42,613 nt of DNA from an uncultured Planctomycetaceae bacterium (GTDB lineage: Bacteria > Planctomycetota > Planctomycetia > Planctomycetales > Planctomycetaceae), in the NCBI GenBank assembly GCA_937916515.1, contig CALFSX010000131.1, positions 1 through 42,613 of the forward strand, read 5' to 3'. Positions within the stretch are counted from its first letter, which is position 1; each line of letters begins with the position of its first letter. This document shows positions 20,153 to 31,161 of this stretch, piece after piece. The translations under genes and the position numbers were made by a program. The notes beneath the pieces are model-generated. The model saw only the letters and a list, made by a program, of their open reading frames with translations, was not told where the DNA came from and searched no databases.

Positions 20153-22170
20153 CTATTTTGCGGTGGCGATTTTCTCAGGCACAACCAGCTTGCCAAAGTC
20201 GATCGGGTCCGCGGAAGTTGGCGTGACTTTGGCGACAGCCGTCCAGCGCTGTTTGGCCCATTCGATTCCCTCGTCAGCGGTCACCTGCACTTCGCAAACG
20301 CAGTCCTGGGAAAAATTGTCGAAAGCAAACTTTCCGTGTTCGTCGGAATCAATCTGTCCGCTGATCGTGTCGGGTACGGAAGCTTCCACAATGTTACCGT
20401 CTGCATTGCGAGGATAAATCACGTATCGAACACTGCGACCAGCCGCCGCTTTTCCATTTGCATTTACAAGTTGGCCGTTCACACTTGATCGGGGTTTACT
20501 CTCAACTGTGATCTCTTTGGCCCGGCCGTCCCATGCGACATACGCGCCGCCGTAGTCGAATGCGGAAGGCTTTGCGGGCAGAAGTCGCGTTAGCGGCTCT
20601 TTGCGTCGATTCAGGTCATCCTTCGACGCCTGCATCATGTAGATCGTTTCGGGACCACGAGATAGAGATAGTGATTGAAAGGGTAGGGGTTGTGGGGGAG
20701 CCGAGAGTTTGCGGATTTCATGAATGGTCAGCTGAGTCAGCGTGTCGGAGTGAAAATCCTTTCTGGCATCGATGCCCCCAGACAATTGGACGCGATTTTC
20801 TGGTTGGTGAGCGAACATTACGGATGTGTTGCGGCGGGTGCGATCCGGGACCGGATTCGCGATCGTCCAGTCACCATCTGCAGACTGTATCTCATAAAGG
20901 CCGGTTTCGTTCGTAGTGACGGTTGCCTGAATGCTACCTCTTCGAGTGTATTCGAGGTGAAGAGGCGCACTCAGAGGCCACAAATGGGATTTTTCGAGCG
21001 TGAAATGCCGTGTAAGTCGCACGCTAACTCCGGTCAGTGCATGTTTGTCTGGGCCGCCGGTAACCAGGCCGCTGATTTGATTTGAATTTGTAAAGTTTAG
21101 AACGATGTTTGTGCAGCGTGAATCGTCAAGCGTTGTACGTAGAGTTGCCGTGCTGAATTGGTTTCTATTTTGAGCATGCATTCCCACACAACATCTGCCC
21201 GGAACGCGAAATGAAAATCGACCTTGCGAATTCGTGAACGCTTCGCCGGAGTTTGCAATTGAATGCCGATGTCTCGTTAAAGAAAAAAACTGAATTGTAC
21301 TCTTGTGTCCGGCATTGGCTCGCCCGCTTCACTTAAAACGGTCCCGGTGACGTTCCTCATTTTGTCTACGGTCAAGTCTACTCTCTGACTGGTTGTGTGA
21401 GGCGTGGTAAATGTATTGCCCAGTGAGAGTGGTGGAAATCCAGAGTTTGCAAATTCCACGATGGTATATTTCTGCCTGAGGCAATCATCAGGAACCCAGC
21501 CGATTGTCGCTTCACCGTGTTCGTCGGTAGTGGGATAAAAACGGGATGCCAGTGTGGAATTCACGAACGCCAGGGTGGAAAAGTCATGGGCGTACTGAAA
21601 GTGCGGTGCAACGACAACTCCGGCCACAGGTTCAAGAGGGATGACTGACTCGAAGTCCGCAAACCTCACACCTTGCAGTTCCGATAAGTCAATTGGCTTG
21701 GGGGTCTGTACGCGAACGACAAGGGGCAAAGTCGGAGCCAGCGTCGATGTTGTCGCTTCTACGTTATCCACCCGCGAAAGATCGGCAAACTCAAGTGCGA
21801 ATTTGTCCTTCAGGGCGAAGACGTGGCTTTGGATACTGCTGCTGGTTATCACCAATTCGCTATCGATAACGGAGACCGTGGCGCGCCCTGCGGCATCGGC
21901 GTCTGCCACATCAACAATGTTTTCTGTGACGGATTCATCCAGTTCTGAAGCCGGAATTGCTCTCAGCAAGCCAAAGGCAAGTATCAGCAACGGCGCGATG
22001 GAAATCACCAGTGACGCTCGCAGCAGTCGACACTTCAGCGTGGCCGACAAAGGATTCGCCAGGCGAATGAAGAACACTGTTAACATCAGAATAACGGTGG
22101 ACGACAGTGTCAGGTTGATCAGTGCATTGACTGTAGGAAGCCAGGCGGAAACGAAGAAGGATGGCATCAT
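20153..22170 (-). pseudogene. BlaR-like membrane protein with carboxypeptidase-regulatory repeats, frameshifted and without M56 peptidase
   Basis: The reading frame starts at 22170, overlapping the blaI-type stop (ATGA junction), and runs to 21277 in one phase. It continues to 20153 in another. The break lies at a 7-base homopolymer (A7 at 21283-21289 on +). One extra base restores an open frame of about 672 residues and completes a carboxypeptidase-regulatory unit (VTGTVLSEAGEPMPDTRV joined to FTNSQGRFSFRVPG). Residues 1-70 hold two transmembrane helices like the start of BlaR1/MecR1. The M56 peptidase with its HExxH is absent: the chain goes straight into a linker and four regulatory beta-sandwich repeats. 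A sequencing error, a true decay event or slippage at the homopolymer could explain the break. It is probably a sensor that lost its protease. Confidence 0.65.
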
Positions 22171-22547
22171 TGCTGAGTCTCCTTGCGAGCTGCGTCGATT
22201 AGTTTCTGCATGCGATCGAGCGTTTCGGGTGTGACGTCATCAGACACATCCAGCAACGCGGCCACCACGCTGTCTGGCTGGCCGCTGAAGAATGTCGCCA
22301 GCACGTTCTTCAAGGCAGAGCGGCTGGTTTTTTCCACCTTTGAGGCGGGGCGATAGAGGTATCGTTTACCGTCCTGACGCTGCTTCAGAAGTTTTTTCTG
22401 GACCAGCATTCCCAGCATAGCTCGCACGGTGGAATAGCTTGGCGGGCTGTCCAGTTCTTTAAGAACGTCGGCCACAGAAGCTTCCTTCAGCCGAAAGACG
22501 GCCTCCACAATCTGCCGCTCGCGTTTTCCCAGTTCCATCGAAGTCAT
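22167..22547 (-). CDS. BlaI/MecI/CopY-family transcriptional repressor
   Basis: A 126-residue winged-helix repressor. LGKRERQIVEAVFRLKEASVADVLKEL and SYSTVRAMLGMLVQKKLLKQRQDGKRYLYRPA form the N-terminal DNA-binding domain. The C-terminal half (RSALKNVLATFFSGQPDSVVAALLDV, followed by LDRMQKLIDAA) is the dimerisation region where BlaR-type proteases normally cut. It starts at ATG 22547 behind GGAG and overlaps the BlaR-like gene by 4 bp, so the two are translationally coupled. A 13-bp inverted repeat just upstream is the likely operator. With no M56 protease in the partner, how repression is relieved here is unclear. No beta-lactamase gene is nearby. Confidence 0.93.
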   Translation of the reverse strand: MTSMELGKRERQIVEAVFRLKEASVADVLKELDSPPSYSTVRAMLGMLVQKKLLKQRQDGKRYLYRPASKVEKTSRSALKNVLATFFSGQPDSVVAALLDVSDDVTPETLDRMQKLIDAARKETQQ

Positions 22548-22564
22548 GTTGACGCTCCAGTCGG

Positions 22565-22604
22565 ATGTGCTACCTGATTAGCACATGCTGCTCAGGTAGC
22601 ACAT
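22565..22604. promoter_or_regulatory. Putative BlaI operator, 13-bp inverted repeat
   Basis: ATGTGCTACCTGA (22565-22577) and TCAGGTAGCACAT (22592-22604) are perfect inverted copies separated by 14 bp. They lie 18 bp before the repressor start. The spacer also contains GCACAT, giving an overlapping imperfect dyad with the left arm (TGTGCTACCTGATTAGCACA). Self-regulating BlaI-family operons carry operators in this position. Confidence 0.75.
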
Positions 22605-22965
22605 TGTGTCAAGGGCAGAACGCGATCGGCCTGCAATGTTTGGCCGCGCCGTTTTTTGGGCGGTCTGATCGTGCTGGTGTAAAGGCCCTGCAAGCCTCTG
22701 GGGCAAGCTCAAGGGGGGCGAAACACGCGCAGTCCCGAAAGTTGATAAGCAGAAACGGTGGATGAGTGGCAAACGCACGATCAATTGCCTGGTCTCGTTC
22801 TCAATCACGCGTTGTCGTGATTGACGCTACCTGAAAAAACGGCAGACTAGTTGACGTGAGGTGCGCATTGCCCACCGGATGGGAATTATTTTGATACGCG
22901 GATGCACGTCAGTCTGCGATCAAGCGGTTGGAATTTCGAAGGCACGATGAAAGGTTACCCGATCC
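22605..22965. other. Divergent intergenic region with hairpin and a third operator half-site
   Basis: A 361-bp region without a gene. TCAATCACG, loop CGTTGT, CGTGATTGA (22801-22824) is a perfect 9-bp stem. Immediately after it, GCTACCTGA (22826-22834) repeats the core of the BlaI operator arm. This site lies about 130 bp before the DoxX-like gene and could bring it under the same repressor. Confidence 0.45.
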
Positions 22966-23415
22966 ATGGCTGCGACAGACGCCGAGAGTCTATTGAATAT
23001 ACAGCAGGCGACTGGAAAGCAGGTTCGTCTGCCCAAAGTGACGTTGATTTTACGACTTCTGTTTGCTGTGTTCTTGTTCGGTACAGGAATCATGACAATG
23101 GGGTTTGGGTTTAGAGGTTATCCGATCGGAGATCCACCTCGGCCAGTTGATCATCTGATGCAGGCGCTGCAGGAAACGGGCTATCTGATTTTCTGGGTGG
23201 GGCTGTTCAAGTTTGTGACCGGAACTCTGATGTTCGCGAAACGGACGACTCCACTTGCGATCGTGATGGCGCTGCCGTACACCGTTAACATAATCTTGTA
23301 TTGTTTCTTTGTGGCTCCTCAATACCTGCCGATTGGTGTTCCTGATCTACTATTGAACGTGTTTCTGATTTACGCCTACTTCGACTGGTATCGAGGCGTC
23401 TTCGATCCGTCATGA
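22966..23415 (+). CDS. DoxX-like four-helix membrane protein
   Basis: A 149-residue protein with four predicted transmembrane helices at about 25-47, 68-88, 93-113 and 118-138. The pattern LRLLFAVFLFGTGIMTMGFGF, ETGYLIFWVGLFKFVTGTLMFAKRTTPLAIVMALPYTVNIILY matches the DoxX/DUF417-like layout: a family-typical TGYL...K...G.L segment followed by PLA...P..VNI. DoxX relatives are small inner-membrane proteins with varied, often redox-linked partners. The start at ATG 22966 is chosen because the frame opens there with MAATDAES. It diverges from the blaI-type operon. A family 1 repeat begins 20 bp after its stop. Confidence 0.7.
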   Translation: MAATDAESLLNIQQATGKQVRLPKVTLILRLLFAVFLFGTGIMTMGFGFRGYPIGDPPRPVDHLMQALQETGYLIFWVGLFKFVTGTLMFAKRTTPLAIVMALPYTVNIILYCFFVAPQYLPIGVPDLLLNVFLIYAYFDWYRGVFDPS

Positions 23416-23434
23416 TTGTTTCTGTTCCTACGAA

Positions 23435-23538
23435 ACAAGGCCTTCGTCGTTGACTTGGTGGCGTGGCACGCGGGAAGACGTGGAACGCGGGAAGACGTGG
23501 AACGCTCGAATGGCCGAGCCGCGACTACGTCGCTACGG
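23435..23538 (+). repeat. Dispersed repeat family 1, copy E, with internal duplication
   Basis: ACAAGGCCTTCGTCGTTGACTTGGTGGCGTGG opens a diverged copy (shown here as its leading parts ACAAGGCCTTCGTCG, TTGACTTGGTGGCGTGG). CGCGGGAAGACGTGGAA occurs twice in tandem (about 23469-23502), which no other copy shows. It ends with GACTACGTCGCTACGG. It lies 20 bp after the DoxX-like stop, in sense orientation. Confidence 0.82.
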
Positions 23539-23664
23539 TAAACGGGTGTGCACTGTTTGAAGGGAATTCTAACGAAGCGGTTCAGCGACTGCGGCCTCCC
23601 TTTCTTCTGTCTGCCATGTCGCTGGGACAATGGTGAATTCTTGTGAGAGTCATAGGCTGAAACA

Positions 23665-24423
23665 ATGAGCGATCTTCCGGTGCCCGATTTGCTGAAAAAC
23701 AAGCGATCCGTCAGTGAAATATTGAGAGTCTGGATTGCTGATGGCGATCTTACGTTGACTCTCGATCCTGACTCGTCGATGAGGCCTGAGCTCTGGGGGC
23801 TTGTTCTTGTTGAGATTGCTCAGCACTATGCCAAGGCTGTTGCAGTCGAGGCCGAGCAGAATAGAAGTCAGGTCTTGAATGTGGTTCAGCGAGTGTTTAA
23901 CGCAGAACTTGAAAAGCTCTGCAAGCAGGACGGCACATCGAAGGCCACATGCCCGACAGACTCTGCAGCGCTTGATTCAAATCGCGAAAGTGCCGTAACA
24001 ATTGAAGAAGCGAAGGAAATGTGGCGGGCTCATTTTGCGAGGGTGAGGCAGCGTCGATTGCACGAGGCCGAAACGATTATTCGGCTAAGCCAGGCAGCTG
24101 GTGTTACGGAGGATTCCCTGATTGTGCTTCGGTATTGCTGTGTCACAACCAACGCGGATGACGCACAGTCGCTCAGCAGGAAACTATCTGAAGATGATGA
24201 AGTCACCATTCAAAAAACTGCCACACCGAATGAAGGATGGAACGTAATTGGTGCGACGGAGGATGAGGGATTCTGCATTACTTTCGATGAACTGACTGAG
24301 TGGGTGAAATATATTGCTGACGTCGCAAGCGCCTTCGGCTGTTCGTTTGCATCGTGGGAATTCCACGACGCTGAGACGGGAATGACCTGGAAGAGTTCCG
24401 ATGTGGATACGAGTCACTTATAG
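23665..24423 (+). CDS. DUF5076 and RraB-like two-domain protein
   Basis: A 252-residue soluble protein. Residues about 15-70 (ILRVWIADGDLTLTLDPD...WGLVLVEIAQHYAKAVAVE) resemble DUF5076, a small domain of unknown role. Residues about 130-245 resemble the RNase E inhibitor RraB fold: a helix with the D-x-x-x-I-x-x-L pattern, a strand LIVLRYCCVTTNADDAQSLSRKLSEDDEV, then GWNVIGATED, ITFDELTEWVKYIADVASAFGCSFASWEF with the terminal W-E motif. RraB binds RNase E and alters mRNA decay. Fusion of these two parts is inferred from pattern only. The start ATG 23665 follows a weak ribosome-binding site. The gene stands alone between repeats. Confidence 0.6.
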   Translation: MSDLPVPDLLKNKRSVSEILRVWIADGDLTLTLDPDSSMRPELWGLVLVEIAQHYAKAVAVEAEQNRSQVLNVVQRVFNAELEKLCKQDGTSKATCPTDSAALDSNRESAVTIEEAKEMWRAHFARVRQRRLHEAETIIRLSQAAGVTEDSLIVLRYCCVTTNADDAQSLSRKLSEDDEVTIQKTATPNEGWNVIGATEDEGFCITFDELTEWVKYIADVASAFGCSFASWEFHDAETGMTWKSSDVDTSHL

Positions 24424-24555
24424 CTGTCGCCATATGGTCAGTCCGAAATGAAATTGTTTCCAGACATGTTGGTCGGAGTCATTCTGCTAACGTTACCCAT
24501 AACGTAGGCTTGGTCATATTCCAAAGTGCATAGTCAATGCAGGCTGGGCATTACC

Positions 24556-24653
24556 CACCATTCGGTTGTTTAGGTCTACGTGTTTGGCTCGTATCGAGAA
24601 AAACATGTTGTCGGGTGAACCGGAGTTTTGACCGATCGATTGTTTGTTTGAGG
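24556..24653 (+). repeat. Direct repeat unit 1 upstream of the RAYT relic
   Basis: ACCATTCGGTTGTTTAGGTC, ACGTGTTTGGCTCGTATCGAG, AAAAACATGTTGTCGGGTGA (given in parts) through CGATCGATTGTTTG closely matches 24779-24876 in the same orientation, with roughly 90 percent identity by eye. A REP-like palindrome (CTGGGCATTACCCACC, 24543-24558) lies at its left end. Confidence 0.8.
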
Positions 24654-24688
24654 TAGATCTCGATTGGAATTGTTTGCTTTGTCCCTTT

Positions 24689-24781
24689 GGTGGGCGATGC
24701 CCACCCTACAGATTGGAGCGTTCTATGTTGACATTGCCCTGGCATCTTGGGCACGTTAATGTAGGGTGGGCGTCGCCCACC
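24689..24781. repeat. Inverted pair of REP-like palindromes (REPIN-like)
   Basis: GGTGGGCGATGCCCACC followed by CTAC (24689-24709) and GTAG followed by GGTGGGCGTCGCCCACC (24761-24781) face each other across about 50 bp. Each is a GGTGGGC/GCCCACC hairpin with an asymmetric GTAG tail. That is the structure expected of a REP doublet mobilised by a RAYT. Confidence 0.82.
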
Positions 24782-24876
24782 AATTGGTTGTTCAGGTCTG
24801 CGTGTTTGGCTCGTGTCGAGAAAAACATGTTGTTGGGTGAACGGGAGTGTTGACCAATCGATTGTTTGCTTTGATC
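24779..24876 (+). repeat. Direct repeat unit 2 upstream of the RAYT relic
   Basis: Second copy of the unit at 24556-24653, beginning ACCAATTGGTTGTTCAGGTC and running past GAGAAAAACATGTTG to CAATCGATTGTTTG. The REP pair lies between the two units. Confidence 0.8.
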
Positions 24877-24880
24877 GTCT

Positions 24881-24900
24881 GGTGGGCGATTCCGACCCTA
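24881..24900 (+). repeat. Degenerate REP-like palindrome before the RAYT relic
   Basis: GGTGGGCGATTCCGACCCTA is a decayed copy of the GGTGGGCGATGCCCACCCTA palindrome, 14 bp upstream of the transposase start. Confidence 0.7.
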
Positions 24901-24914
24901 TCTGGGATGCTGAT

Positions 24915-25565
24915 ATGTCGGACTATCTACGTTACTTTGTTGCGGGTGGAGCCTGCTTTTTCACTGTGGTGACACATCATCGTTGACATTTGTGTCAGGA
25001 TGAAGGCAACGTCGAATTACTGCGATCCGCAATCACAATCGTACGCCGCGAAATGCCGTTCGATATTGTTGCGGCGGTTGTGCTTCCAGATCATATGCAC
25101 TTCATTTGGTCGCTCCCGCCGGGTGATTCGGACTACTCAAAGCGTATCGGGAAATTTAAAGCGCAGTTCACCAAAACGTTTCATGAAGACAGCAAACAAA
25201 AATCAGTGGTGTCAGCATCCAGAGCGAAGCATCGGGAAAGCGATGTTTGGCAACGCCGGTTTTGGGAACACACCATTACCGATGAAGACGAATTTCAGCG
25301 GCTGTTTGATTACATTCATTTTAACCCTGTCAAACACGGATACGCCGTTTGTCCGCATGACTGGAAGGCAAGTAGCTTTATCAAATGGGTGGAACGCCGC
25401 GTTGTTGATCAACGATGGGGATGTTCGTGCAACGGTCGTACTGTGAATATGAACTTTCAAAGCGTTGAGGAACTGTTGGCGAGTAGGGTTGGTGAATATC
25501 TCTGCGAGGTTTTGTGTGTTGGTGATTGGTGGGCGGTGCCCACCCTACGGCGCTACGGCGCATGA
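24915..25565 (+). pseudogene. RAYT (REP-associated tyrosine transposase), nonsense-interrupted
   Basis: An IS200-like Y1 transposase of the RAYT group, which moves REP palindromes. The frame opens at ATG 24915 (MSDYLRYFVAGGACFFTVVTHHR), hits an in-frame TGA at 24984-24986, and continues unbroken in the same phase to 25565. The TGA could derive from CGA (Arg) by one change. The downstream part keeps the HUH motif in LPDHMHFIW and the catalytic-Tyr region FDYIHFNPVKHGY, so only the first beta strand is cut off. TTG 24990 could restart translation but would lack that strand. The last residues (VGDWWAVPTLR) are encoded by a REP palindrome, so the original C-terminus may have been shorter. Flanking REP copies on both sides support the RAYT assignment. 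Confidence 0.85.
25528..25548 (+). repeat. REP-like palindrome at the 3' end of the RAYT relic
   Basis: GGTGGGCGGTGCCCACC followed by CTAC. Same sequence class and orientation as 24689-24709; it overlaps the last codons of the transposase frame. Confidence 0.85.
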
Positions 25566-25591
25566 AGAAAGCAGGCCGGAGCCTGCTTTCT
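25566..25591. terminator. Terminator between the RAYT relic and gyrA
   Basis: AGAAAGCAGGC, loop CGGA, GCCTGCTTTCT form a perfect 11-bp stem with T-rich flanks on both strands. It lies 35 bp beyond the gyrA stop (minus strand) and immediately after the RAYT frame. Confidence 0.85.
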
Positions 25592-25625
25592 GTTGGTTAC
25601 TGACTGACTGGTTTCGGTCAGATGC

Positions 25626-28442
<2,817 letters not shown>

Positions 28443-28804
28443 CCTGAAAACTCCTTATGGGCTCGTCAGCCCTGGTCATTTGCAGCACATCCACCCGAGT
28501 TGCGATCAGCAAGAGCTGTTGCGACAACGAAGCAGATTTGGCACGAAAAACGGAGGCTGTAAAACCTCCTAAATCTTTGTTCAATAATGATTTACGACCA
28601 TTGCTGAACACCCCCTGAGTTTAGCAAAAAACACACCGATTCACAATTCACCGTTGCTTCAATTTGGAGGAGTTTACTGTGTTAAACAGGGCTTAACCCT
28701 GCATTTGATTGTGTTTGCGTGAATGGACTTCAGTACCGCCGCCATTTACCATCGTGGATTCTGTTTTACGTAACCAATCCACACTGATTGAACGGGTGCT
28801 GAAT
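28443..28804. other. Divergent intergenic region (gyrA / SGNH hydrolase)
   Basis: A 362-bp gap. GGAGGCTGTAAAACCTCC (28550-28567) and CAGGGCTTAACCCTG (28687-28701) are small hairpins. Promoters for both genes should lie here. A frame from 28709 runs into the hydrolase but its first 32 residues do not look like a signal peptide. Confidence 0.45.
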
Positions 28805-29515
28805 ATGTCGATTTCGCGTTGTTTGTCTGTTGTTTGCCTGATGGCATTGTCTCGTTCTGGTTTGCCGCAGCTTGTTGCTCAGGGGCCAACTGTGGCGGCT
28901 GCGACCAGCCCGGAAAAGTGGGAAACGGACATTCAGGCATTCGAAAAAAAGATCATTGGCGGAACGTCGAAGCCGGGCAGCGTGTTGTTCATCGGAAGTT
29001 CCAGCATTCGCAAATGGGATCTGCCGAAGTGGTTTCCGGATCACCAGTCGATCAATCACGGATTTGGCGGTTCAGAAATTTCCGATTCACTGTATTTCTT
29101 TGATCGTGCGGTAACTTCTGTTAAGCCCAGCTTGATTTTGTTGTATGCCGGTGACAACGACATTGGAAAAGGCAAGACGGCAGAAATTGTGCATCAAGAC
29201 TTTCGGAAGTTCGTGAAGCTTGTGCGTGAAAAGTTGCCACCTCAAACAACCGTCGCTTTCATTGCGATCAAACCCAGCATTAAACGTTGGAATCTGCGTG
29301 AAGAGATTGTCAAAGCCAACAGCCTGATTGCCAAAGATTGCGAAGCCGATGCAACTCTGGAATACGTCGATGTCTGGACTCCCATGCTGGGCGACGATGG
29401 CACTCCAACGCCCGACCTGTTTGTCAAAGACGGATTGCATCTTAGTGACAAAGGCTACCAGATCTGGACCGACGCTGTGATGAAACTGATGCCACAGGCA
29501 GCGTCTGTTAAGTAA
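28805..29515 (+). CDS. Secreted SGNH/GDSL-family hydrolase
   Basis: The 236-residue product starts with a Sec signal (MSISRCLSVVCLMALSRSG), which decided the ATG at 28805 over an upstream in-frame start. SGNH blocks are in order: block I FIGSSSIRKW (nucleophile Ser66 in G-S-S-S), block II GFGGSEI, block III AGDNDI with Asn118, and block V DGLHLSDKGY with Asp209 and His212. These enzymes are esterases or lipases acting on acyl groups of lipids or polysaccharides. The substrate is not predictable, but export suggests an envelope or external polymer. No operon partner is evident. Confidence 0.88.
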   Translation: MSISRCLSVVCLMALSRSGLPQLVAQGPTVAAATSPEKWETDIQAFEKKIIGGTSKPGSVLFIGSSSIRKWDLPKWFPDHQSINHGFGGSEISDSLYFFDRAVTSVKPSLILLYAGDNDIGKGKTAEIVHQDFRKFVKLVREKLPPQTTVAFIAIKPSIKRWNLREEIVKANSLIAKDCEADATLEYVDVWTPMLGDDGTPTPDLFVKDGLHLSDKGYQIWTDAVMKLMPQAASVK

Positions 29516-29655
29516 GTGATGGCTTGTCAGTGGCGGCGCACTGTAAGTCACGTCGAATACGTTTAACGCGACTTTCAACTGCTGGGTGTAACTTCTGTCA
29601 TTGTGATATCATGCTTTGATTCGTCTTTTTGCAATATTCGCTAAGTAGCATAACC

Positions 29656-30954
29656 ATGAACAACGCACGCCAACTTATTCATCCTCGTGATGAAATCATG
29701 CAAACGATGGATCGCATCTATCGTTATCGTATGACGACAACGTCCGGCGGAAATTTGTCCGTGCGTGATGATGCAGGAGACATCTGGATTTCGCCTGCTC
29801 GAGTCGATAAGGGTAACCTGACTCGCAATGACATTGTTTGCGTCAAGCCGGATGGCTCCGTAGAAGGTTTACACCCTCCTTCGTCTGAATTCCCGTTTCA
29901 CAAAGCGATCTACGATGCTCGCCCTGATATTCGCGCAATCGTGCACGCTCATCCGGTGGCGTTGGTGGCTTTCAGTATTTGTCGTCAGGTTCCGGATACG
30001 AAGCTGTTTCATCAGGCTCATTCGGTTTGCGGCAAAACCGGCTTCGCGCCGTATGCGCTGCCGGGCAGCAAGCAGTTAGGCACCAACATCGCGGAAAGTT
30101 TTGCGGCTGGCTGTGATAGCGTGATATTGGAAAATCACGGAGTGGTAGTGGGAGGCGATTCGTTGTCGCATGCGTTTCAACGATTTGAAGCGTTTGAATT
30201 TGCTGCCAAGACAATTGTCAAAGCGAAGCAGGTTGGTGATGTACGCTATCTGACGGACGCACAGCTGCAGCAGGCTCACAACCGCAGTGTGGCGCTGGAG
30301 ACATTTGAACCGCCAGCAGCGACGTCTGAAGAAATGGAACTGCGTCGGCAGTTGTGTGCGTTTATTCGTCGAGGGTGCCGGCAACGTTTGTTAATCAGCA
30401 CCGAAGGAAGTTTTTCGGCGCGGCTAAGCGGCGATTCATTCGTGATTAGTCCAACTCAGCAGGATCGCGAAACTCTGGACGTGTCTGATCTGGTGCTGGT
30501 GAATGGCGGACGTCGCGAGGTTGGCAAGAAGGCCAGTCGAGCCGTGTTTGCTCATCAGGCGATTTATCAGAAGCACCCGCACGTTCAGGCGATTGCGTTC
30601 GCTCATCCGGTCAACGCCACAGCATTTAGTGTGACGACAACCAGGTTGGACGTGCGCACGATTCCTGAAAGCTATGTGTTTCTGCGGGATGTTGGTCGAG
30701 TACCGTATGGTGTTCAGTATTTGAATGATGGCAGCATGGCGTCGGCTGTGTCTGCAGCGTCTCCTGCGGCACTGCTGGAAAACGATGGCGTGTTGATTAC
30801 GGGTTCCAGCGTGCTCGACACTTTTGATCGTCTGGAAGTTCTGGAATCAACGGCAGAAGCTGTAATCAACGCAGGTGCCATTGGTACTGTTGCCACAATG
30901 CCCGACAGCGCAATCGACGAGCTTTGTGAAGCATTTGGATTGAAGTTCAGTTAG
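29656..30954 (+). CDS. Tandem class II aldolase/adducin-domain protein
   Basis: A 432-residue protein made of two class II aldolase domains. Domain 1 (about 8-195) keeps the zinc site and catalytic acid: Glu78 in PSSEFPFH, His97 and His99 in VHAHP, His161 in LENHG. Domain 2 (about 228-410) aligns over its length but has Ala296, Phe315 (AFAHP) and Asp377 (LENDG) at three of these four positions, so it is probably inactive. Relatives cleave sugar phosphates such as fuculose-1-phosphate, but the substrate here is unknown. The ATG at 29656 was preferred to a TTG nine codons upstream. Cytoplasmic; no sugar-kinase gene adjoins it. Confidence 0.87.
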   Translation: MNNARQLIHPRDEIMQTMDRIYRYRMTTTSGGNLSVRDDAGDIWISPARVDKGNLTRNDIVCVKPDGSVEGLHPPSSEFPFHKAIYDARPDIRAIVHAHPVALVAFSICRQVPDTKLFHQAHSVCGKTGFAPYALPGSKQLGTNIAESFAAGCDSVILENHGVVVGGDSLSHAFQRFEAFEFAAKTIVKAKQVGDVRYLTDAQLQQAHNRSVALETFEPPAATSEEMELRRQLCAFIRRGCRQRLLISTEGSFSARLSGDSFVISPTQQDRETLDVSDLVLVNGGRREVGKKASRAVFAHQAIYQKHPHVQAIAFAHPVNATAFSVTTTRLDVRTIPESYVFLRDVGRVPYGVQYLNDGSMASAVSAASPAALLENDGVLITGSSVLDTFDRLEVLESTAEAVINAGAIGTVATMPDSAIDELCEAFGLKFS

Positions 30955-31161
30955 CGGGAATTGCTGACACGTTGTTTGATGAAGCGTCGATTGTTGCATT
31001 TTGGCAACGTGTCTTATTTTTCCAGCAAGGCCGCTCTGTCAGAAGATTGAACGGAGATCTTTCGTCAACTTGTCCGCGTAAGATCATTCCGCAATTGCTT
31101 CGACGTTGGGGTGTCATAATTCACCGAATAAATCATCAACTGTTCCTGTTGAGATTCGGGC

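Noticed and set aside
19678-20196. 172-residue minus-strand frame
   Set aside because: Cys/Arg/Ser-rich shadow composition, overlaps the start of the FtsQ-like gene, no recognisable domain.
20153-21187. Independent gene starting at GTG 21187
   Set aside because: The same frame stays open upstream to the A7 tract, and the upstream residues complete a domain begun in the preceding frame, so it is the 3' part of one gene.
24543-24900. Possible CRISPR array because of repeated palindromic units
   Set aside because: Repeat spacing is irregular, orientations are mixed, and copies diverge; the units match REP palindromes next to a RAYT.
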